Source: CBDCZY01 sp965224745 (GTDB taxonomy: Bacteria > Pseudomonadota > Gammaproteobacteria > Methylococcales > Methylomonadaceae). From it: a stretch of 64,000 bases of DNA. Below, piece by piece: positions 18,531 through 27,856 of the stretch (its first letter is position 1; each line of letters begins with the position of its first letter). The notes under the pieces are model-generated. The model saw nothing but the letters and a program-made list of their open reading frames with translations, was not told the origin of the DNA and ran no database searches. Location: positions 1,116,001-1,180,000 of the forward strand of contig CBDCZY010000002.1 in assembly GCA_965224745.1 (NCBI GenBank). Direction: 5' to 3'. Made by a program: the position numbers and the translations under genes.

Positions 18531-18920
18531 TTATTTTTTAGTCATAAAAAAGAAAATATTTTTGCATTTTAAAATCATTTTTTCGCCCTCTTTTTGCACG
18601 GCGACACAAGTTTCTTCTTTTGAACGACCGGGAGCCGATTGCTTAACCAACTTGCCGTCTTCTATCCTATAGTTTAACTTGGCGCGAAATGAGCTCATCC
18701 TGGCATGCCTTTGAGAATCCTTCGACACCCCAGTCAACACACCATCTTTTCCAAAAGTCCAGACTGTTTTGAGTCGGTTGGCATTTTTACCATGGATGCT
18801 TAAAGCTTCTTGGTCAACCGACCAGGCGCCTTGAATATCCTCTTGTGTTAACTGGATTTCCGCTTTCGCATTGAAGGTCAGAAAAACCAAGAGAGGAAAG
18901 ACTACATAAAGAGATTTCAT
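18531..18920 (-). CDS. Secreted protein of unknown function
   Basis: 129 residues with a signal peptide (KSLYVVFPLLVFLTFNAKAE, cleavage near residue 21). The mature part contains LTQEDIQGAWSVDQEALS, then TVWTFGKDGVLTGVSKDSQ and late cysteines (C108, C119). The pattern 'GxWxxD ... WxFGxDGxL' is that of lipocalin-like stress proteins. I do not recognise a named family. It ends 28 bases from the converging CPBP gene. Confidence 0.6.
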   Translation of the reverse strand: MKSLYVVFPLLVFLTFNAKAEIQLTQEDIQGAWSVDQEALSIHGKNANRLKTVWTFGKDGVLTGVSKDSQRHARMSSFRAKLNYRIEDGKLVKQSAPGRSKEETCVAVQKEGEKMILKCKNIFFFMTKK

Positions 18921-19219
18921 AAATAAACCTTAGATATTTTAAAGGTTCCTAATATAGCATATAAAGGGTTTTGGTGTGTTGATCTGGCATCCAACAAACA
19001 AAAGCCAAACAAACTCACTTTTCGCATGGAAAAAAAAGTACCACATAATCCAAAATATTTGTTCGGCAAGATCAGAAACTGATCTACATTATTAGACCTC
19101 TTTCACATTTCCAACATTTACTAGGCAACACATGACGGATTTTGGTCGAATAAATAATTAAAATCGACTACATTTGGATGAAAGATTTAATTTTTCCTTG
19201 CCCAAATACAGGTGATAAG
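18921..19219. other. Intergenic region upstream of the PilZ gene
   Basis: No gene is supported. An in-frame ATG at 19178 has no ribosome site; the PilZ gene starts at 19220 instead. Confidence 0.4.
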
Positions 19220-19567
19220 ATGGACACAACCAATAAATATATTGAAAAACGAAATTACGCTCGCGTTTCTTTGTGTCTGGAATACACATTAGACATCGGC
19301 GGCGACGAATATTCAGGGATTACCGGCAATATCAGCCAGGGCGGCACTTATTTACTGATTGTGGCACCCTTACTAAAAGAGGATGCTTTGTTTCAAAATG
19401 GCACCATCACCATAAACCTTGATGACAACCTCATAGCATTACCTTGCAGTATCACCTATGTCGGAACCGAACAAAGTGAGCACCCAACAGGTATAGGTAT
19501 TGCATTCTCTGAAGACGCCATTGAACAACGAGATAAAATTCTGGAATTTATCACCGCCAAATTATAA
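19220..19567 (+). CDS. PilZ domain protein
   Basis: 115 residues from the ATG preceded by AGGTGATAAG, a far better ribosome site than at the upstream ATG. EKRNYARVSLCLEYTLDI gives the PilZ RxxxR-like N-terminal part (the second arginine is in YARVS), and ITGNISQGGTYLLI gives the D/NxSxxG motif. The family binds cyclic di-GMP. With no second domain it is probably a single-domain adaptor for motility or polysaccharide control. The first conserved RxxxR is imperfect, so binding is likely but not certain. Confidence 0.75.
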   Translation: MDTTNKYIEKRNYARVSLCLEYTLDIGGDEYSGITGNISQGGTYLLIVAPLLKEDALFQNGTITINLDDNLIALPCSITYVGTEQSEHPTGIGIAFSEDAIEQRDKILEFITAKL

Positions 19568-20023
19568 GGCTTGAAGAGTTGTCATAATCCCTCAACAAAA
19601 CCTTAAAAAAGAAAGTTACTTGTCAGCGTTGTTTTACCAAAGATTAACGAATGCCCATTCACACTTGATCTGCCTTTATGCGGTATCTAACCCACCCTAA
19701 ATTGGCGGTCATAAAGCTTAGTAACTCAACTAAGCTGGTTTAAGCATTGTATCTAACACCATGAGGTTTATCAGGGTTCCCCATCACTAGTTTTTTCTTA
19801 AATATAGTCCTCTTGTCTACAGATTGAAGGCAATCATATTATAATATCTTACTTCGACGAATTAGAGTACACCGAGAGCATTTGTGATCCCATCATATAT
19901 TCTTCGACAGTTGAGCGATATTTCATTATGACTTATCCTGCTGGTATTCGAAATCTACTATGAAGCATCTTATATTTGACATAGAACGTCAAAAAGCACC
20001 GAACCTTTAACACTGGAAACAGT
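19568..20023. other. 455-base intergenic region
   Basis: No gene is supported. AGCTTAGT (from 19715) and ACTAAGCT (to 19736) form an 8-bp hairpin that could act as a terminator-like structure. A TTGACA box at 19977 lies within the small inverted repeat TTGACATAGAACGTCAA upstream of pgl. Confidence 0.4.
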
Positions 20024-20713
20024 ATGAAAACTGAACAAGAATTACGCTGGCATCAATACAATAACCCACAGCAAGTAGCGGATGCCTTGAGCCTTTGGAT
20101 TGTTAAGGCTGCCAATCAAGCCATTGCTGAAAAAGGCCTTTTTAAAATTGTGTTGGCGGGCGGAAGTACACCTGGACTTGCCTACAAACGTTTGAACAAA
20201 GCAAAGACCGATTGGAGCAAATGGCATATTTTTTTTGGTGACGAGCGTTGTTACGGCACTGACCACCCAGAACGCAACAGTAAAATAGCTAGAATGGTTT
20301 GGCTTGATCATGTAGAGATTCCTAAACCACAAATCTATACTATCCCAGCGGAGCAAGGCCCAATACATGCGGCCAAACAATATCGTGAATTGATCTCACA
20401 ACAACTGCCGTTTGATTTGGTCTTGCTGGGAATGGGTGAAGATGGTCATACGGCCAGCTTATTTCCGGGCCATGAACATAAGCTCGATGAACTGGTTCAT
20501 GAAGTCTATGAAGCACCCAAGCTTCCACCTGAGCGTGTCTCTCTGAGCTCGGCGGCTCTTAGCGACGCCGAGAAAGTCATCATCATCATTACCGGCGAAG
20601 GAAAACAACCAGCCGTGCACCATTGGCGCGAAGGCATGGAACTTCCGGTATCGTCGATTAAACCAGAATCCGGCATCGATGTTTTAATAGACGACGCAGC
20701 CCTCCCAAAATAA
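20024..20713 (+). CDS. pgl: 6-phosphogluconolactonase
   Basis: 229 residues with FKIVLAGGSTPGLAYKRL, WHIFFGDERCYGTDHPERN and LPFDLVLLGMGEDGHTASLFPG, the standard motifs of the Pgl (DevB) family. It hydrolyses 6-phosphogluconolactone in the oxidative pentose phosphate pathway. In RuMP methanotrophs this pathway feeds formaldehyde oxidation or Entner-Doudoroff flux. It is followed at 180 bases by the E1 alpha/beta pair. Confidence 0.93.
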   Translation: MKTEQELRWHQYNNPQQVADALSLWIVKAANQAIAEKGLFKIVLAGGSTPGLAYKRLNKAKTDWSKWHIFFGDERCYGTDHPERNSKIARMVWLDHVEIPKPQIYTIPAEQGPIHAAKQYRELISQQLPFDLVLLGMGEDGHTASLFPGHEHKLDELVHEVYEAPKLPPERVSLSSAALSDAEKVIIIITGEGKQPAVHHWREGMELPVSSIKPESGIDVLIDDAALPK

Positions 20714-20892
20714 TGCATCTCATTTGCTCATACAATCTGTCAATGAACCATGATTAAACTTTATTTTAGGGATATTTCTCGATCACATATAGCCCAATAA
20801 CGGCCATATGATCTAGTTTTTTATCTTTTCCTGCTACACTTTAAGAAGGATTTTCACATAACCACCCACTCAACTGACATGGAGTTCGCAAG

Positions 20893-21852
20893 TTGACTGA
20901 AGAACCATCCAACACTTTACTGCACAGCTTCCAGCAGATGCTCCGCATACGCCGTGTGGAGGAAGCGATTGCCAATCGGTATCACGAACAAGCAATGCGA
21001 TGCCCAACCCATTTATGCATTGGAGAAGAAGCGATCGCCGTGGGTGTTGCCAGCCAGCTTAAAAGTAGCGATAAAGTATTTAGCAATCACCGTGCGCATG
21101 GTCACTATTTAGCCAAAGGCGGAAGCTTACCAAAACTGATTGCTGAGCTTTATGGTCGCTCAACCGGCTGTTGTGGTGGCTGGGGAGGCTCCATGCATCT
21201 CATCGACCTTGACGCTGGCTTTATGGGTTCTACACCAATCGTGGGAGGAACAGTGCCATTGGCGGGCGGCATGGCCTGGGCAACTCAATACCAAAAGCAA
21301 GCTGATGTAGTGGTCGTTTTTTTTGGTGAAGGCTGCTTTGAAGAAGGCGTGCTCCACGAAACCATGAATTTCGCTGCCCTGAAAAAATTGCCACTAGTAA
21401 TGATCTGTGAAAATAATGACTATTCTGTAATGACACCTCTTAGGGAGCGTCAACCAGACCGTGCTATTCACTTGATCGCCGAAGCGCACGGATTAACTAG
21501 CTATGCGGGCGATGGAAATGACGTAGAACAAGTAGCCAACCTTGCTAAACAAGCTATTGACCGAGCTCGTTATGGGTTAGGCCCACAATTCCTGGAGTTC
21601 AAAACCCACCGCTGGCCTGAACACTGCGGACCCAACGAAGACGATGACATGGGTTATCGTCCCGCTGGCGAATTAGCAGCATGGAAGCAGCGCTGCCCTT
21701 TGCAATTAAGCCAATCCCTTTTGCAGCGAAAAACGCTATTATCATCTACTGGCTTGTCAAAGATCGAACAGTCCATCAAGCAAGAGGTCGAAGAGGCTTT
21801 TGCTTTTGCCTTGAACAGCCCGGAACCAGCATTAACAAGGAACGCTTTATGA
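20893..21852 (+). CDS. Thiamine-diphosphate dehydrogenase E1 alpha subunit
   Basis: 319 residues. It has LCIGEEAIAVGVA, SNHRAHGHYLAKGG, GGSMHLID and the ThDP motif GEGCFEEGVLHETMNFAALKKLP with ENNDYSV. This is the alpha subunit of a 2-oxoacid/acetoin-type dehydrogenase E1. The usual GKGGSMH reads GWGGSMH here. It starts at TTG, with GGAG eight bases upstream; the ATG at 20879 hits a stop. The beta-subunit ATG overlaps its stop (ATGA), so the two are translationally coupled. No E2 or E3 gene follows, so the complex or substrate is unknown; it could be a carboligase-like or sugar-modifying E1. Confidence 0.85.
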   Translation: MTEEPSNTLLHSFQQMLRIRRVEEAIANRYHEQAMRCPTHLCIGEEAIAVGVASQLKSSDKVFSNHRAHGHYLAKGGSLPKLIAELYGRSTGCCGGWGGSMHLIDLDAGFMGSTPIVGGTVPLAGGMAWATQYQKQADVVVVFFGEGCFEEGVLHETMNFAALKKLPLVMICENNDYSVMTPLRERQPDRAIHLIAEAHGLTSYAGDGNDVEQVANLAKQAIDRARYGLGPQFLEFKTHRWPEHCGPNEDDDMGYRPAGELAAWKQRCPLQLSQSLLQRKTLLSSTGLSKIEQSIKQEVEEAFAFALNSPEPALTRNAL

Positions 21853-22925
21853 AAAATCCGGCCTCAAGCTTAATCACTTATACAGAAGCACTCAAATTAG
21901 CACTAACTGACGGCTTACGACAATGGCCAGAGATGGTATTGATTGGCGAAGGAGTTCCAGACCCGAAGGGAATCTTCGGTACCACACTGGGCTTAAGAGA
22001 ACAATTTGGCGCTGATCGAATCTTGGACATGCCGCTGGCTGAAAATGGCATGACCGGCGTTTGTATTGGTGCAGCACTAGGCGGTTTAAGGCCGGTTATG
22101 GTTCATCAGCGGATCGATTTTGCCTTGTTGGCGATGGATCAAATGGTGAACAATGCTGCGAAATGGCGTTTTATGTTCAACCAACAGCAAACCGTACCTT
22201 TGGTCATTCGACTCATTATAGGACGCGGTTGGGGACAGGGTCCACAACACTCTCAGTCCTTGCAAGCCATGTTTGCCCAGATACCGGGCTTAAAAGTAGT
22301 GATGCCAGTCACTGCGCAGGACGCTTACAGTATGATGCTCGCGGCCATAGCCGATGATGATCCTGTGCTCTATATTGAACACCGTTGGCTGCATCATATT
22401 CAGGGTCAAGTCGCTCAAACAAATAATGTTGCTACATTATCAGGCGCTAATGTTATCAAGCCGGGTCGCGATATAACGATCGCCGCTTTTTCACACATGG
22501 TCATTGAAGCGCTCAAAGCAGCAGAGGTATTAGATTTGTTTGGTATCGACGTTGAGGTGGTTGATATGCGTTGCTTGACACCGCTTGATATCGACTCCGT
22601 TAGCCATTCTTTGAAGAAAACTCATCATTTGGTAGTAGCTGATTGTGCACCAGACGTTGCTTCTATAGGTCATCAAGTGATAGCCAAAGTCGCATGTTTA
22701 CAACAAACCACCTTGTTGAAGCCCCCTAAACTTCTTGCCTACCCAAATTTTCCGGTTCCAACCTCACCTTTTATGGCAAATGATTATTATCATGGCGCTG
22801 AAGAAATTGCAAAGACAGTTGTCAAGATGCTGGAAAAACCAGTCAGGGACTCTGATTTAGTCAAGAATTTTACAAATGCTCTACCAAAAGATGTGCCTGA
22901 CCGGTCTTTTGCAGGACCATTTTAA
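21849..22925 (+). CDS. Thiamine-diphosphate dehydrogenase E1 beta subunit
   Basis: 358 residues from the ATG that overlaps the E1 alpha stop by four bases; the frame is open further upstream but this start is decisive. It has DMPLAENGMTGVCIGAALGG, VMVHQRIDFALLAMDQMVN, GRGWGQGPQHSQSLQ (the usual G..G.G..HSQ) and VVMPVTAQDAYSMML. It pairs with the alpha subunit to form the ThDP-dependent E1. It is the last gene of the pair and converges on pyrD with a 4-base overlap of the stop codons. Confidence 0.88.
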   Translation: MKNPASSLITYTEALKLALTDGLRQWPEMVLIGEGVPDPKGIFGTTLGLREQFGADRILDMPLAENGMTGVCIGAALGGLRPVMVHQRIDFALLAMDQMVNNAAKWRFMFNQQQTVPLVIRLIIGRGWGQGPQHSQSLQAMFAQIPGLKVVMPVTAQDAYSMMLAAIADDDPVLYIEHRWLHHIQGQVAQTNNVATLSGANVIKPGRDITIAAFSHMVIEALKAAEVLDLFGIDVEVVDMRCLTPLDIDSVSHSLKKTHHLVVADCAPDVASIGHQVIAKVACLQQTTLLKPPKLLAYPNFPVPTSPFMANDYYHGAEEIAKTVVKMLEKPVRDSDLVKNFTNALPKDVPDRSFAGPF

Positions 22926-23968
22926 GGTAATGGGTTGTTGTTGCATTCTTGATTAAGCGCTGTTATCGAATCATTAACGAGCTTTGGCCCTCGATAAATC
23001 AGCCCGCTATAAAGTTGAATTAATGAAGCGCCGGCTGTCATTTTTTCAACAGAGTGTTCGCCTTCCATAATACCTCCAACACCGATTATCGGAATTTTGC
23101 CTCCCAGCTTTCCGGCTAGACTAGTGATGACCTCATTAGATCGTTGACGTAAAGGCTCACCACTCAAACCACCCGCTTCCTTTGCCTTAGGATGCTCAGC
23201 GATAGCCTCTCTGTTTATCGCAGTATTGGTAGCAATGACTCCGTCCAACTCATACTGAATTAGTAACTCAGCGATATGACTAATGTCATCTTCTGAAAGA
23301 TCAGGGGCAATTTTTATAGCTAATGGAACATAGCGGCCATATCGGGCTTGCAACAGTCTTTGCTCTTGCTTAAGACTATTGAGCAAATTCTCTATTTCAG
23401 AACCTTGCTGAAGTTGCCTCAAATTCTCTGTATTGGGAGAAGAAATGTTAATCGTCACATAACTGGCGACAGGATATACTTTATTTAATCCAATCAAATA
23501 ATCATCGACCGCCAGATTGATCGGAGTATCGAAATTTTTGCCGATATTGATGCCAAGAATACCTTGAAAATTTGCTTGGATAACTTTTTCGACCAAATAA
23601 TCAACCCCTTTGTTATTGAAACCCAACCTATTAATAATGGCTTGATGTTCGGGTAACCTAAAAATTCTTGGTTTAGGATTACCCGGTTGAGGCCTTGGGG
23701 TAACAGTACCAATTTCTAAAAACCCAAAATCTAATGATGCTAACGCATCAATATAATCTCCACTTTTATCCATCCCTGCCGCTAATCCAACAGGATTTGG
23801 AAAAGTAAGCCCCATCACTTTTTTTGGTATAGCAGCGACAGGCTTTGACAACAAGCTTGAGAAACCGCAACGCGATAACAGGCTAAAGCTTTTTAAAGTA
23901 AGGGTGTGAGCAGCTTCCGCATCTAACTGGAACAGCAAAGAGCGAATTAACTGATAATAGTCAAACAT
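22922..23968 (-). CDS. pyrD: Dihydroorotate dehydrogenase (quinone), class 2
   Basis: 348 residues with PVGLAAGMDKSGDYIDAL, GFLEIGTVTPRPQPGNPKPR, INRLGFNNKG, YVTINISSPNTENLR (the catalytic serine region) and IGVGGIMEG. The N-terminal helical region (MFDYYQLIRSLLFQLDAEAAH) marks the membrane-associated class 2 enzyme, which passes electrons to quinone. Fourth step of pyrimidine synthesis. It is translationally coupled to thiO: the thiO stop and the pyrD start overlap as TAATG. Confidence 0.95.
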   Translation of the reverse strand: MFDYYQLIRSLLFQLDAEAAHTLTLKSFSLLSRCGFSSLLSKPVAAIPKKVMGLTFPNPVGLAAGMDKSGDYIDALASLDFGFLEIGTVTPRPQPGNPKPRIFRLPEHQAIINRLGFNNKGVDYLVEKVIQANFQGILGINIGKNFDTPINLAVDDYLIGLNKVYPVASYVTINISSPNTENLRQLQQGSEIENLLNSLKQEQRLLQARYGRYVPLAIKIAPDLSEDDISHIAELLIQYELDGVIATNTAINREAIAEHPKAKEAGGLSGEPLRQRSNEVITSLAGKLGGKIPIIGVGGIMEGEHSVEKMTAGASLIQLYSGLIYRGPKLVNDSITALNQECNNNPLP

Positions 23969-25083
23969 TAATGTATCGCGGATAATTTAAACGGGGCAGG
24001 CGATACCGCTGGGGTTGATTGGTTGACCAGATCAAACATCAATTGAGCAGAAGCTGGCCCCAAAGCAAACCCATTACGGTAATGACCGCAGTTAAAGCTT
24101 AAGTTAGCAAGCTCTGGGTGAGTATCTATATAAGGGATACCATTTTCAGTTCCAGGCCTAAGGCCGGCCCATTGAGCAATAAGAGGAAACTTTTTCAGCT
24201 CCGGCATCACTTCGTAAGCGAACCTAAGTAATGCTTTGTTAGCATACTGAGTAACCCTTTTGTCCAAAACATTGTGCTCGACGGTACTACCAATGACCAA
24301 TTTACCATCTTTTCGAGGGATCAAGTAATTTTCACCTTGCAATATAATCGCATCTAAAAAACCAGGCTCAGTTGCTATCAATAACATTTGGCCTTTGACA
24401 GGAAATATTTGCAATTTTGGCTGATTGAATGGTTCCAAAATTTTTTGATATAGCTGACTGGACCAAGCACCTGTTGTTAAAATCAGATGATTGACACCAA
24501 TCTTTCCACGACTTGTTTGTATCGATTTGATATTCTTTTTTTCGACATCAAAGCCTTGAATTTCACAGTGTTCGATGATACTAACGCCAGATTTAATTAG
24601 ATAAGCCTTTAACGCTTTTAATAATCTGGGGTTTCGAATTTGGCAGGCCTCGGGTAGCCAAAGCGGATTTTCTAAGGTTGCTGTTAACCTTGGTAGAATT
24701 TGATCAAATTTTTCTAGCGAAGGTTCTTCAAAACCAAAATTGTTGTGCTTGCACCATTCTCTTGCCAATTGTATATCTGGATTCTGCGTAATCATCAAAC
24801 CACTATTGATGTGTTCAGGATCAATACTGGTAAAGTGTTTCAGTTCCTGCTCCAGATCAGGATAAAGCTTCAAGCTTTGGATCAAAAGTTTAGTAATTGC
24901 CTCGGATTGACGCCAAGGGTAAAGGGGCATTAAAATCCCACCGCCAGCCCAAGAAGACTCTTGTCCCAGCAAGTTTTTATCCAAGATATTCACAGAATAT
25001 CCCCGCAGCAAAAACTCCCTGGCTGTTAGGAGTCCAATAATACCAGCACCAACTAGTGTAATATCAGTTGTTTTTTCTAACAT
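23968..25083 (-). CDS. thiO: Glycine oxidase ThiO
   Basis: 371 residues. The FAD-binding N-terminus is ITLVGAGIIGLLTAREFLLRG, followed by SSWAGGGILMPLYPWR and near the end GLRPGTENGIPYIDTHP and HYRNGFALGPASAQ. These fit the DAO-family glycine oxidase that makes dehydroglycine for the thiazole of thiamine. No other thi gene or TPP riboswitch is visible. It is the first gene of a pair with pyrD. Confidence 0.9.
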   Translation of the reverse strand: MLEKTTDITLVGAGIIGLLTAREFLLRGYSVNILDKNLLGQESSWAGGGILMPLYPWRQSEAITKLLIQSLKLYPDLEQELKHFTSIDPEHINSGLMITQNPDIQLAREWCKHNNFGFEEPSLEKFDQILPRLTATLENPLWLPEACQIRNPRLLKALKAYLIKSGVSIIEHCEIQGFDVEKKNIKSIQTSRGKIGVNHLILTTGAWSSQLYQKILEPFNQPKLQIFPVKGQMLLIATEPGFLDAIILQGENYLIPRKDGKLVIGSTVEHNVLDKRVTQYANKALLRFAYEVMPELKKFPLIAQWAGLRPGTENGIPYIDTHPELANLSFNCGHYRNGFALGPASAQLMFDLVNQSTPAVSPAPFKLSAIH

Positions 25084-25532
25084 TGAGTAACGATTCTCGA
25101 AGGCCCTAACCTATCAATTAGAACAAGATGTTAAAAGTTAAATGATTTATTTCCGAAGATAATATTTAACAGGTAAATTAATCGTCGCATCGATCATAAA
25201 ATTATTATAAATAGAAAAAATCAGTCAAGGCCTGCAAGATTTTGCATAAAACTTAGAGTTACATCCCCTTTTAGCATCAAAATAACTGTTAAAATGCCTA
25301 CTATGTGAATATGAATTCTTATTGTTGTATTTTCGCTACAGTTAATGTAAGTTTTAAAGACTATTAGTTTATTTGTTGAAATAAAATGAAAAACTGTTAA
25401 CTGGATCAAGTTTTATCGCTTGAGATTTTTTATTATTGTTGTTATTATTCGACACTGTAACAATAATTATTGTTTCGCAATTATAACCAATTTTCTAAAT
25501 TCTCATGGAACTTTCATGAGAGGGGGATGACG
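25084..25532. other. Intergenic region upstream of the outer-membrane protein
   Basis: Very AT-rich, with no supported gene. It must hold divergent promoters for thiO and for the outer-membrane protein. GAGAGGGGG at 25518-25526 is the ribosome site for the latter. Confidence 0.4.
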
Positions 25533-26420
25533 ATGAAAGAAAAATTTTCAAAATTAGCATTAAGTTTAGGAGTTGCAACCGTTGCGGCGGCAGGTGTTAC
25601 ATTCACACCTCAAGCCATTGCAGTTGGGCATAATCACGGTGCTAAAGTTAAAGCCTTGGAAGCCCAAGTTAATCGCATGTCTGAAATGATGAAGTCAATG
25701 CAATCAGAACTGAATCGCGTAAGAACTGAAGCTTCACGTCCAGATCCAAAAGTTCAAGAGTTGGAAGAATGGATGCAAAACGCTAAAAGTGGACCAGCGA
25801 TTAGCGATTCAAAAGATAATATGGTTTTCTTCAGAGGTGGTTTTGCTCACAACGACCATGATAGAACGGGTCAAATACTGACAGATACCGCAGGCGGTCT
25901 GGGTATTACTCCACAATCTAATGGAGACCAGGATGCATGGTATGCAGGTGCTGGATTTGATTTCAGTCTAAGTGATGATTTTTTCGGCATTGCAGACGGC
26001 ACCGAAGTGCTGGCCGAATTGATGTTTGAATACAAACATTTCGATTCAAGAGAAAATCAATTAAACCCATTGGGCACTGTTGTTAATACAGCTGTCAATA
26101 ATACACCAACAGGCGCATTAGGCACCGTTAACGTTACTCAAGTATCGTTAACTGCAGCGCCTAAGATAAAATTCTTCAAAGGCAGTAAAGTTAGACCCTG
26201 GATAATTCCTGCCGGTCTGGCTATCCACATTGTAAGCCCTCCATCCAATGGCGTGACCGTATTTAATACTGGCATCATGTTCGGCGGCGGTCTTGATGTT
26301 CATTTGTGGAACAACATCTATGCTGGTTTAGACGCTCGCTACCATTTAACAACAGATCACCTTGATGGCGTAAACACCGACGGTTATACCGGCGGCGGTT
26401 ATATCGGAATAGGTTTCTAG
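25533..26420 (+). CDS. Outer-membrane beta-barrel protein with coiled coil
   Basis: About 295 residues from the ATG six bases after AGGGGG; the ATG at 25527 sits too close to that site. Signal peptide MKEKFSKLALSLGVATVAAA ends near QAIA. A short coiled coil follows (KVKALEAQVNRMSEMMKSMQ), then a beta-barrel whose last strand ends GGGYIGIGF with a terminal phenylalanine, the usual Bam recognition signal. Porin-like or Legionella-type major OMP relatives are possible; I cannot name it. A strong terminator follows. Confidence 0.75.
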   Translation: MKEKFSKLALSLGVATVAAAGVTFTPQAIAVGHNHGAKVKALEAQVNRMSEMMKSMQSELNRVRTEASRPDPKVQELEEWMQNAKSGPAISDSKDNMVFFRGGFAHNDHDRTGQILTDTAGGLGITPQSNGDQDAWYAGAGFDFSLSDDFFGIADGTEVLAELMFEYKHFDSRENQLNPLGTVVNTAVNNTPTGALGTVNVTQVSLTAAPKIKFFKGSKVRPWIIPAGLAIHIVSPPSNGVTVFNTGIMFGGGLDVHLWNNIYAGLDARYHLTTDHLDGVNTDGYTGGGYIGIGF

Positions 26421-26445
26421 TTAGTAGCAACTTCTTGTTATTACT

Positions 26446-26473
26446 AAAGGGAAGGCATCGCCTTCCCTTTTTT
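26446..26473 (+). terminator. Rho-independent terminator of the outer-membrane protein gene
   Basis: AAAGGGAAGGC (26446-26456), a three-base loop and GCCTTCCCTTT (26460-26470) form a perfect 11-bp stem followed by Ts. It lies 25 bases after the stop codon. Confidence 0.9.
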
Positions 26474-26620
26474 ATGCGTGGCGTTTTTAACCTGTCAAAA
26501 AATTTGGGGCGCCTCAGAATTTATTCCACTGATACTAAAAAGCCATTTGTTTCTGCAGTCCTGTCGACAGAACTATTTTTGGTGAAAGACAGCTTGATCG
26601 GTAAATTTGGTTGAAGCAGA

Positions 26621-26659
26621 ATAAAAAACTGGCTTATCTACAAGCAGAAAAGCCAGTTT
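26621..26659 (-). terminator. Rho-independent terminator of the cold-shock gene
   Basis: Read on the minus strand: AAACTGGCTT, a 14-base loop, AAGCCAGTTT and a T-run. It lies 25 bases beyond the stop codon of the cold-shock protein gene. Confidence 0.85.
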
Positions 26660-26683
26660 CAGATGTTACGTTAAGTTTTTTTG

Positions 26684-26887
26684 TTATTCGCCTACAACAT
26701 TGATTGCGGCCAGACCTTTAGCTCCCTGCTCAATGTCAAAAGATACATCTTGTCCTTCCTTCAGGGTTTTAAAACCGTCTCCCTGAATGGCAGAATGATG
26801 TACAAATACATCCTCTCCCCCCTCGGTTGGTGCAATAAACCCGAAACCCTTTGAATTATTAAACCATTTAACTTTACCTTTGGCCAT
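26684..26887 (-). CDS. Cold-shock protein (CspA family)
   Basis: 67 residues, MAKGKVKWFNNSKGFGFI then DVFVHHSAIQGDGFKTL. The RNP1 (KGFGFI) and RNP2 (VFVHH) RNA-binding motifs are intact. It is a single-stranded nucleic acid chaperone. Monocistronic, with its own terminator and a long A/T-rich 5' leader typical of csp genes. Confidence 0.95.
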   Translation of the reverse strand: MAKGKVKWFNNSKGFGFIAPTEGGEDVFVHHSAIQGDGFKTLKEGQDVSFDIEQGAKGLAAINVVGE

Positions 26888-27088
26888 TCTATGAAACTCC
26901 TCATACTAAAAAAATAATACACAGCGCTTTAACATTGATTACAGGGCATCCAATTTTTAAAGGATTGTATTTTCTCAACATTTAACACCTGAAAACGAAT
27001 TGTACTTTGATTTTGTTAGCTTTTACAACTGAGAAAATGCGGTTTCGTTGTTTGAAAGAAGTAGCCTTTTCAATTTAGGTAGCTTTTT

Positions 27089-27499
27089 TTACAAACACAA
27101 ATTATAGAGCCCATCTAAAACGAGCGAATTTGGACTCACAATACCCAATAACTTACCATTTTCAATCACCGGTGCTCGAACCAGATTATATTTTGCGAAA
27201 AGCCGAGAGCAATATCGAATATCCATATTCGGTTGCACAGAAATAACTGGCTTAGTCATAATTTCATAGACATTAACCCTATCTGGCGCTCGATCTACCG
27301 CTAATACATGACGCGCGATATCACCTGAATTAACTAGTCCGTACTCATCATCGTCGTGACGCTTTTTTACTACTAGTACTGATGTTTTGGATGATTTCAT
27401 AAGCTTTAGTGCTTCACTCACCGTAGCAATTCCATCAATCATTTGAAAATTTGTTTTCATCACGTCTCTGACACGAGTAATTGGCTTGTTTGTTTTCAT
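27089..27499 (-). CDS. CBS-domain pair protein
   Basis: 136 residues made of two CBS motifs (roughly 9-70 and 78-132), with RVRDVMKTNFQMIDGIATVS, the central YGLVNSGDIARHVL and the second repeat EIMTKPVISVQPNMDIRYCS, GIVSPNSLVL. CBS pairs bind adenosine nucleotides or SAM as an energy signal. It is the last gene of the operon DUF1538-DUF1538-PII-like-CBS; its ATG overlaps the stop of the PII-like gene. Likely a regulatory subunit of that transporter. Confidence 0.85.
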   Translation of the reverse strand: MKTNKPITRVRDVMKTNFQMIDGIATVSEALKLMKSSKTSVLVVKKRHDDDEYGLVNSGDIARHVLAVDRAPDRVNVYEIMTKPVISVQPNMDIRYCSRLFAKYNLVRAPVIENGKLLGIVSPNSLVLDGLYNLCL

Positions 27500-27846
27500 A
27501 GTCCTTCCTCAACCACTGGCTTTAATGTTTCGACTTGATGTAACACACCGATTGCATCTTCAACATCTATCTGAAAAGCTATACCTGTGCCTGGTTTACT
27601 ATCAAATTGGCCTGCTAGAGCGATGGACTCTAAGATTTGTCGACATAAATGCTCTTCCACCAAAAATAGCAAAACATCGCGCTGTGTTTCTAGAGTTAAC
27701 CCAAAAAAGGTTTTAGCTTGCTTGAGACCCTCGCCTCTAGCGTTATTGATTACCGTTGCCCCAGTCGAACCACTTTCCCGCGCGGTGTCAAGCACCAGGT
27801 CAGTTTTATCATCTTCAACAAAGGCAATAATTAATTTAAAATGCAT
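27496..27846 (-). CDS. PII-like signal protein
   Basis: 116 residues starting MHFKLIIAFVEDDKTDLVLD, then GSTGATVINNARGEGLKQAK and PGTGIAFQIDVEDAIGV. The ferredoxin-like fold and the loop region match PII-family proteins annotated as nitrogen-regulator-like and found beside DUF1538 genes; the uridylylation tyrosine of the GlnB T-loop is not seen. It probably gates or senses for the transporter. It overlaps the CBS gene by four bases and lies 10 bases after the second DUF1538 gene. Confidence 0.85.
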   Translation of the reverse strand: MHFKLIIAFVEDDKTDLVLDTARESGSTGATVINNARGEGLKQAKTFFGLTLETQRDVLLFLVEEHLCRQILESIALAGQFDSKPGTGIAFQIDVEDAIGVLHQVETLKPVVEEGL

Positions 27847-27856
27847 AGTTAGAACC

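Noticed and set aside
25221..25409. 62-codon frame on the minus strand
   Set aside because: Low-complexity, AT-driven sequence in the upstream region of the outer-membrane protein gene; no ribosome site seen.
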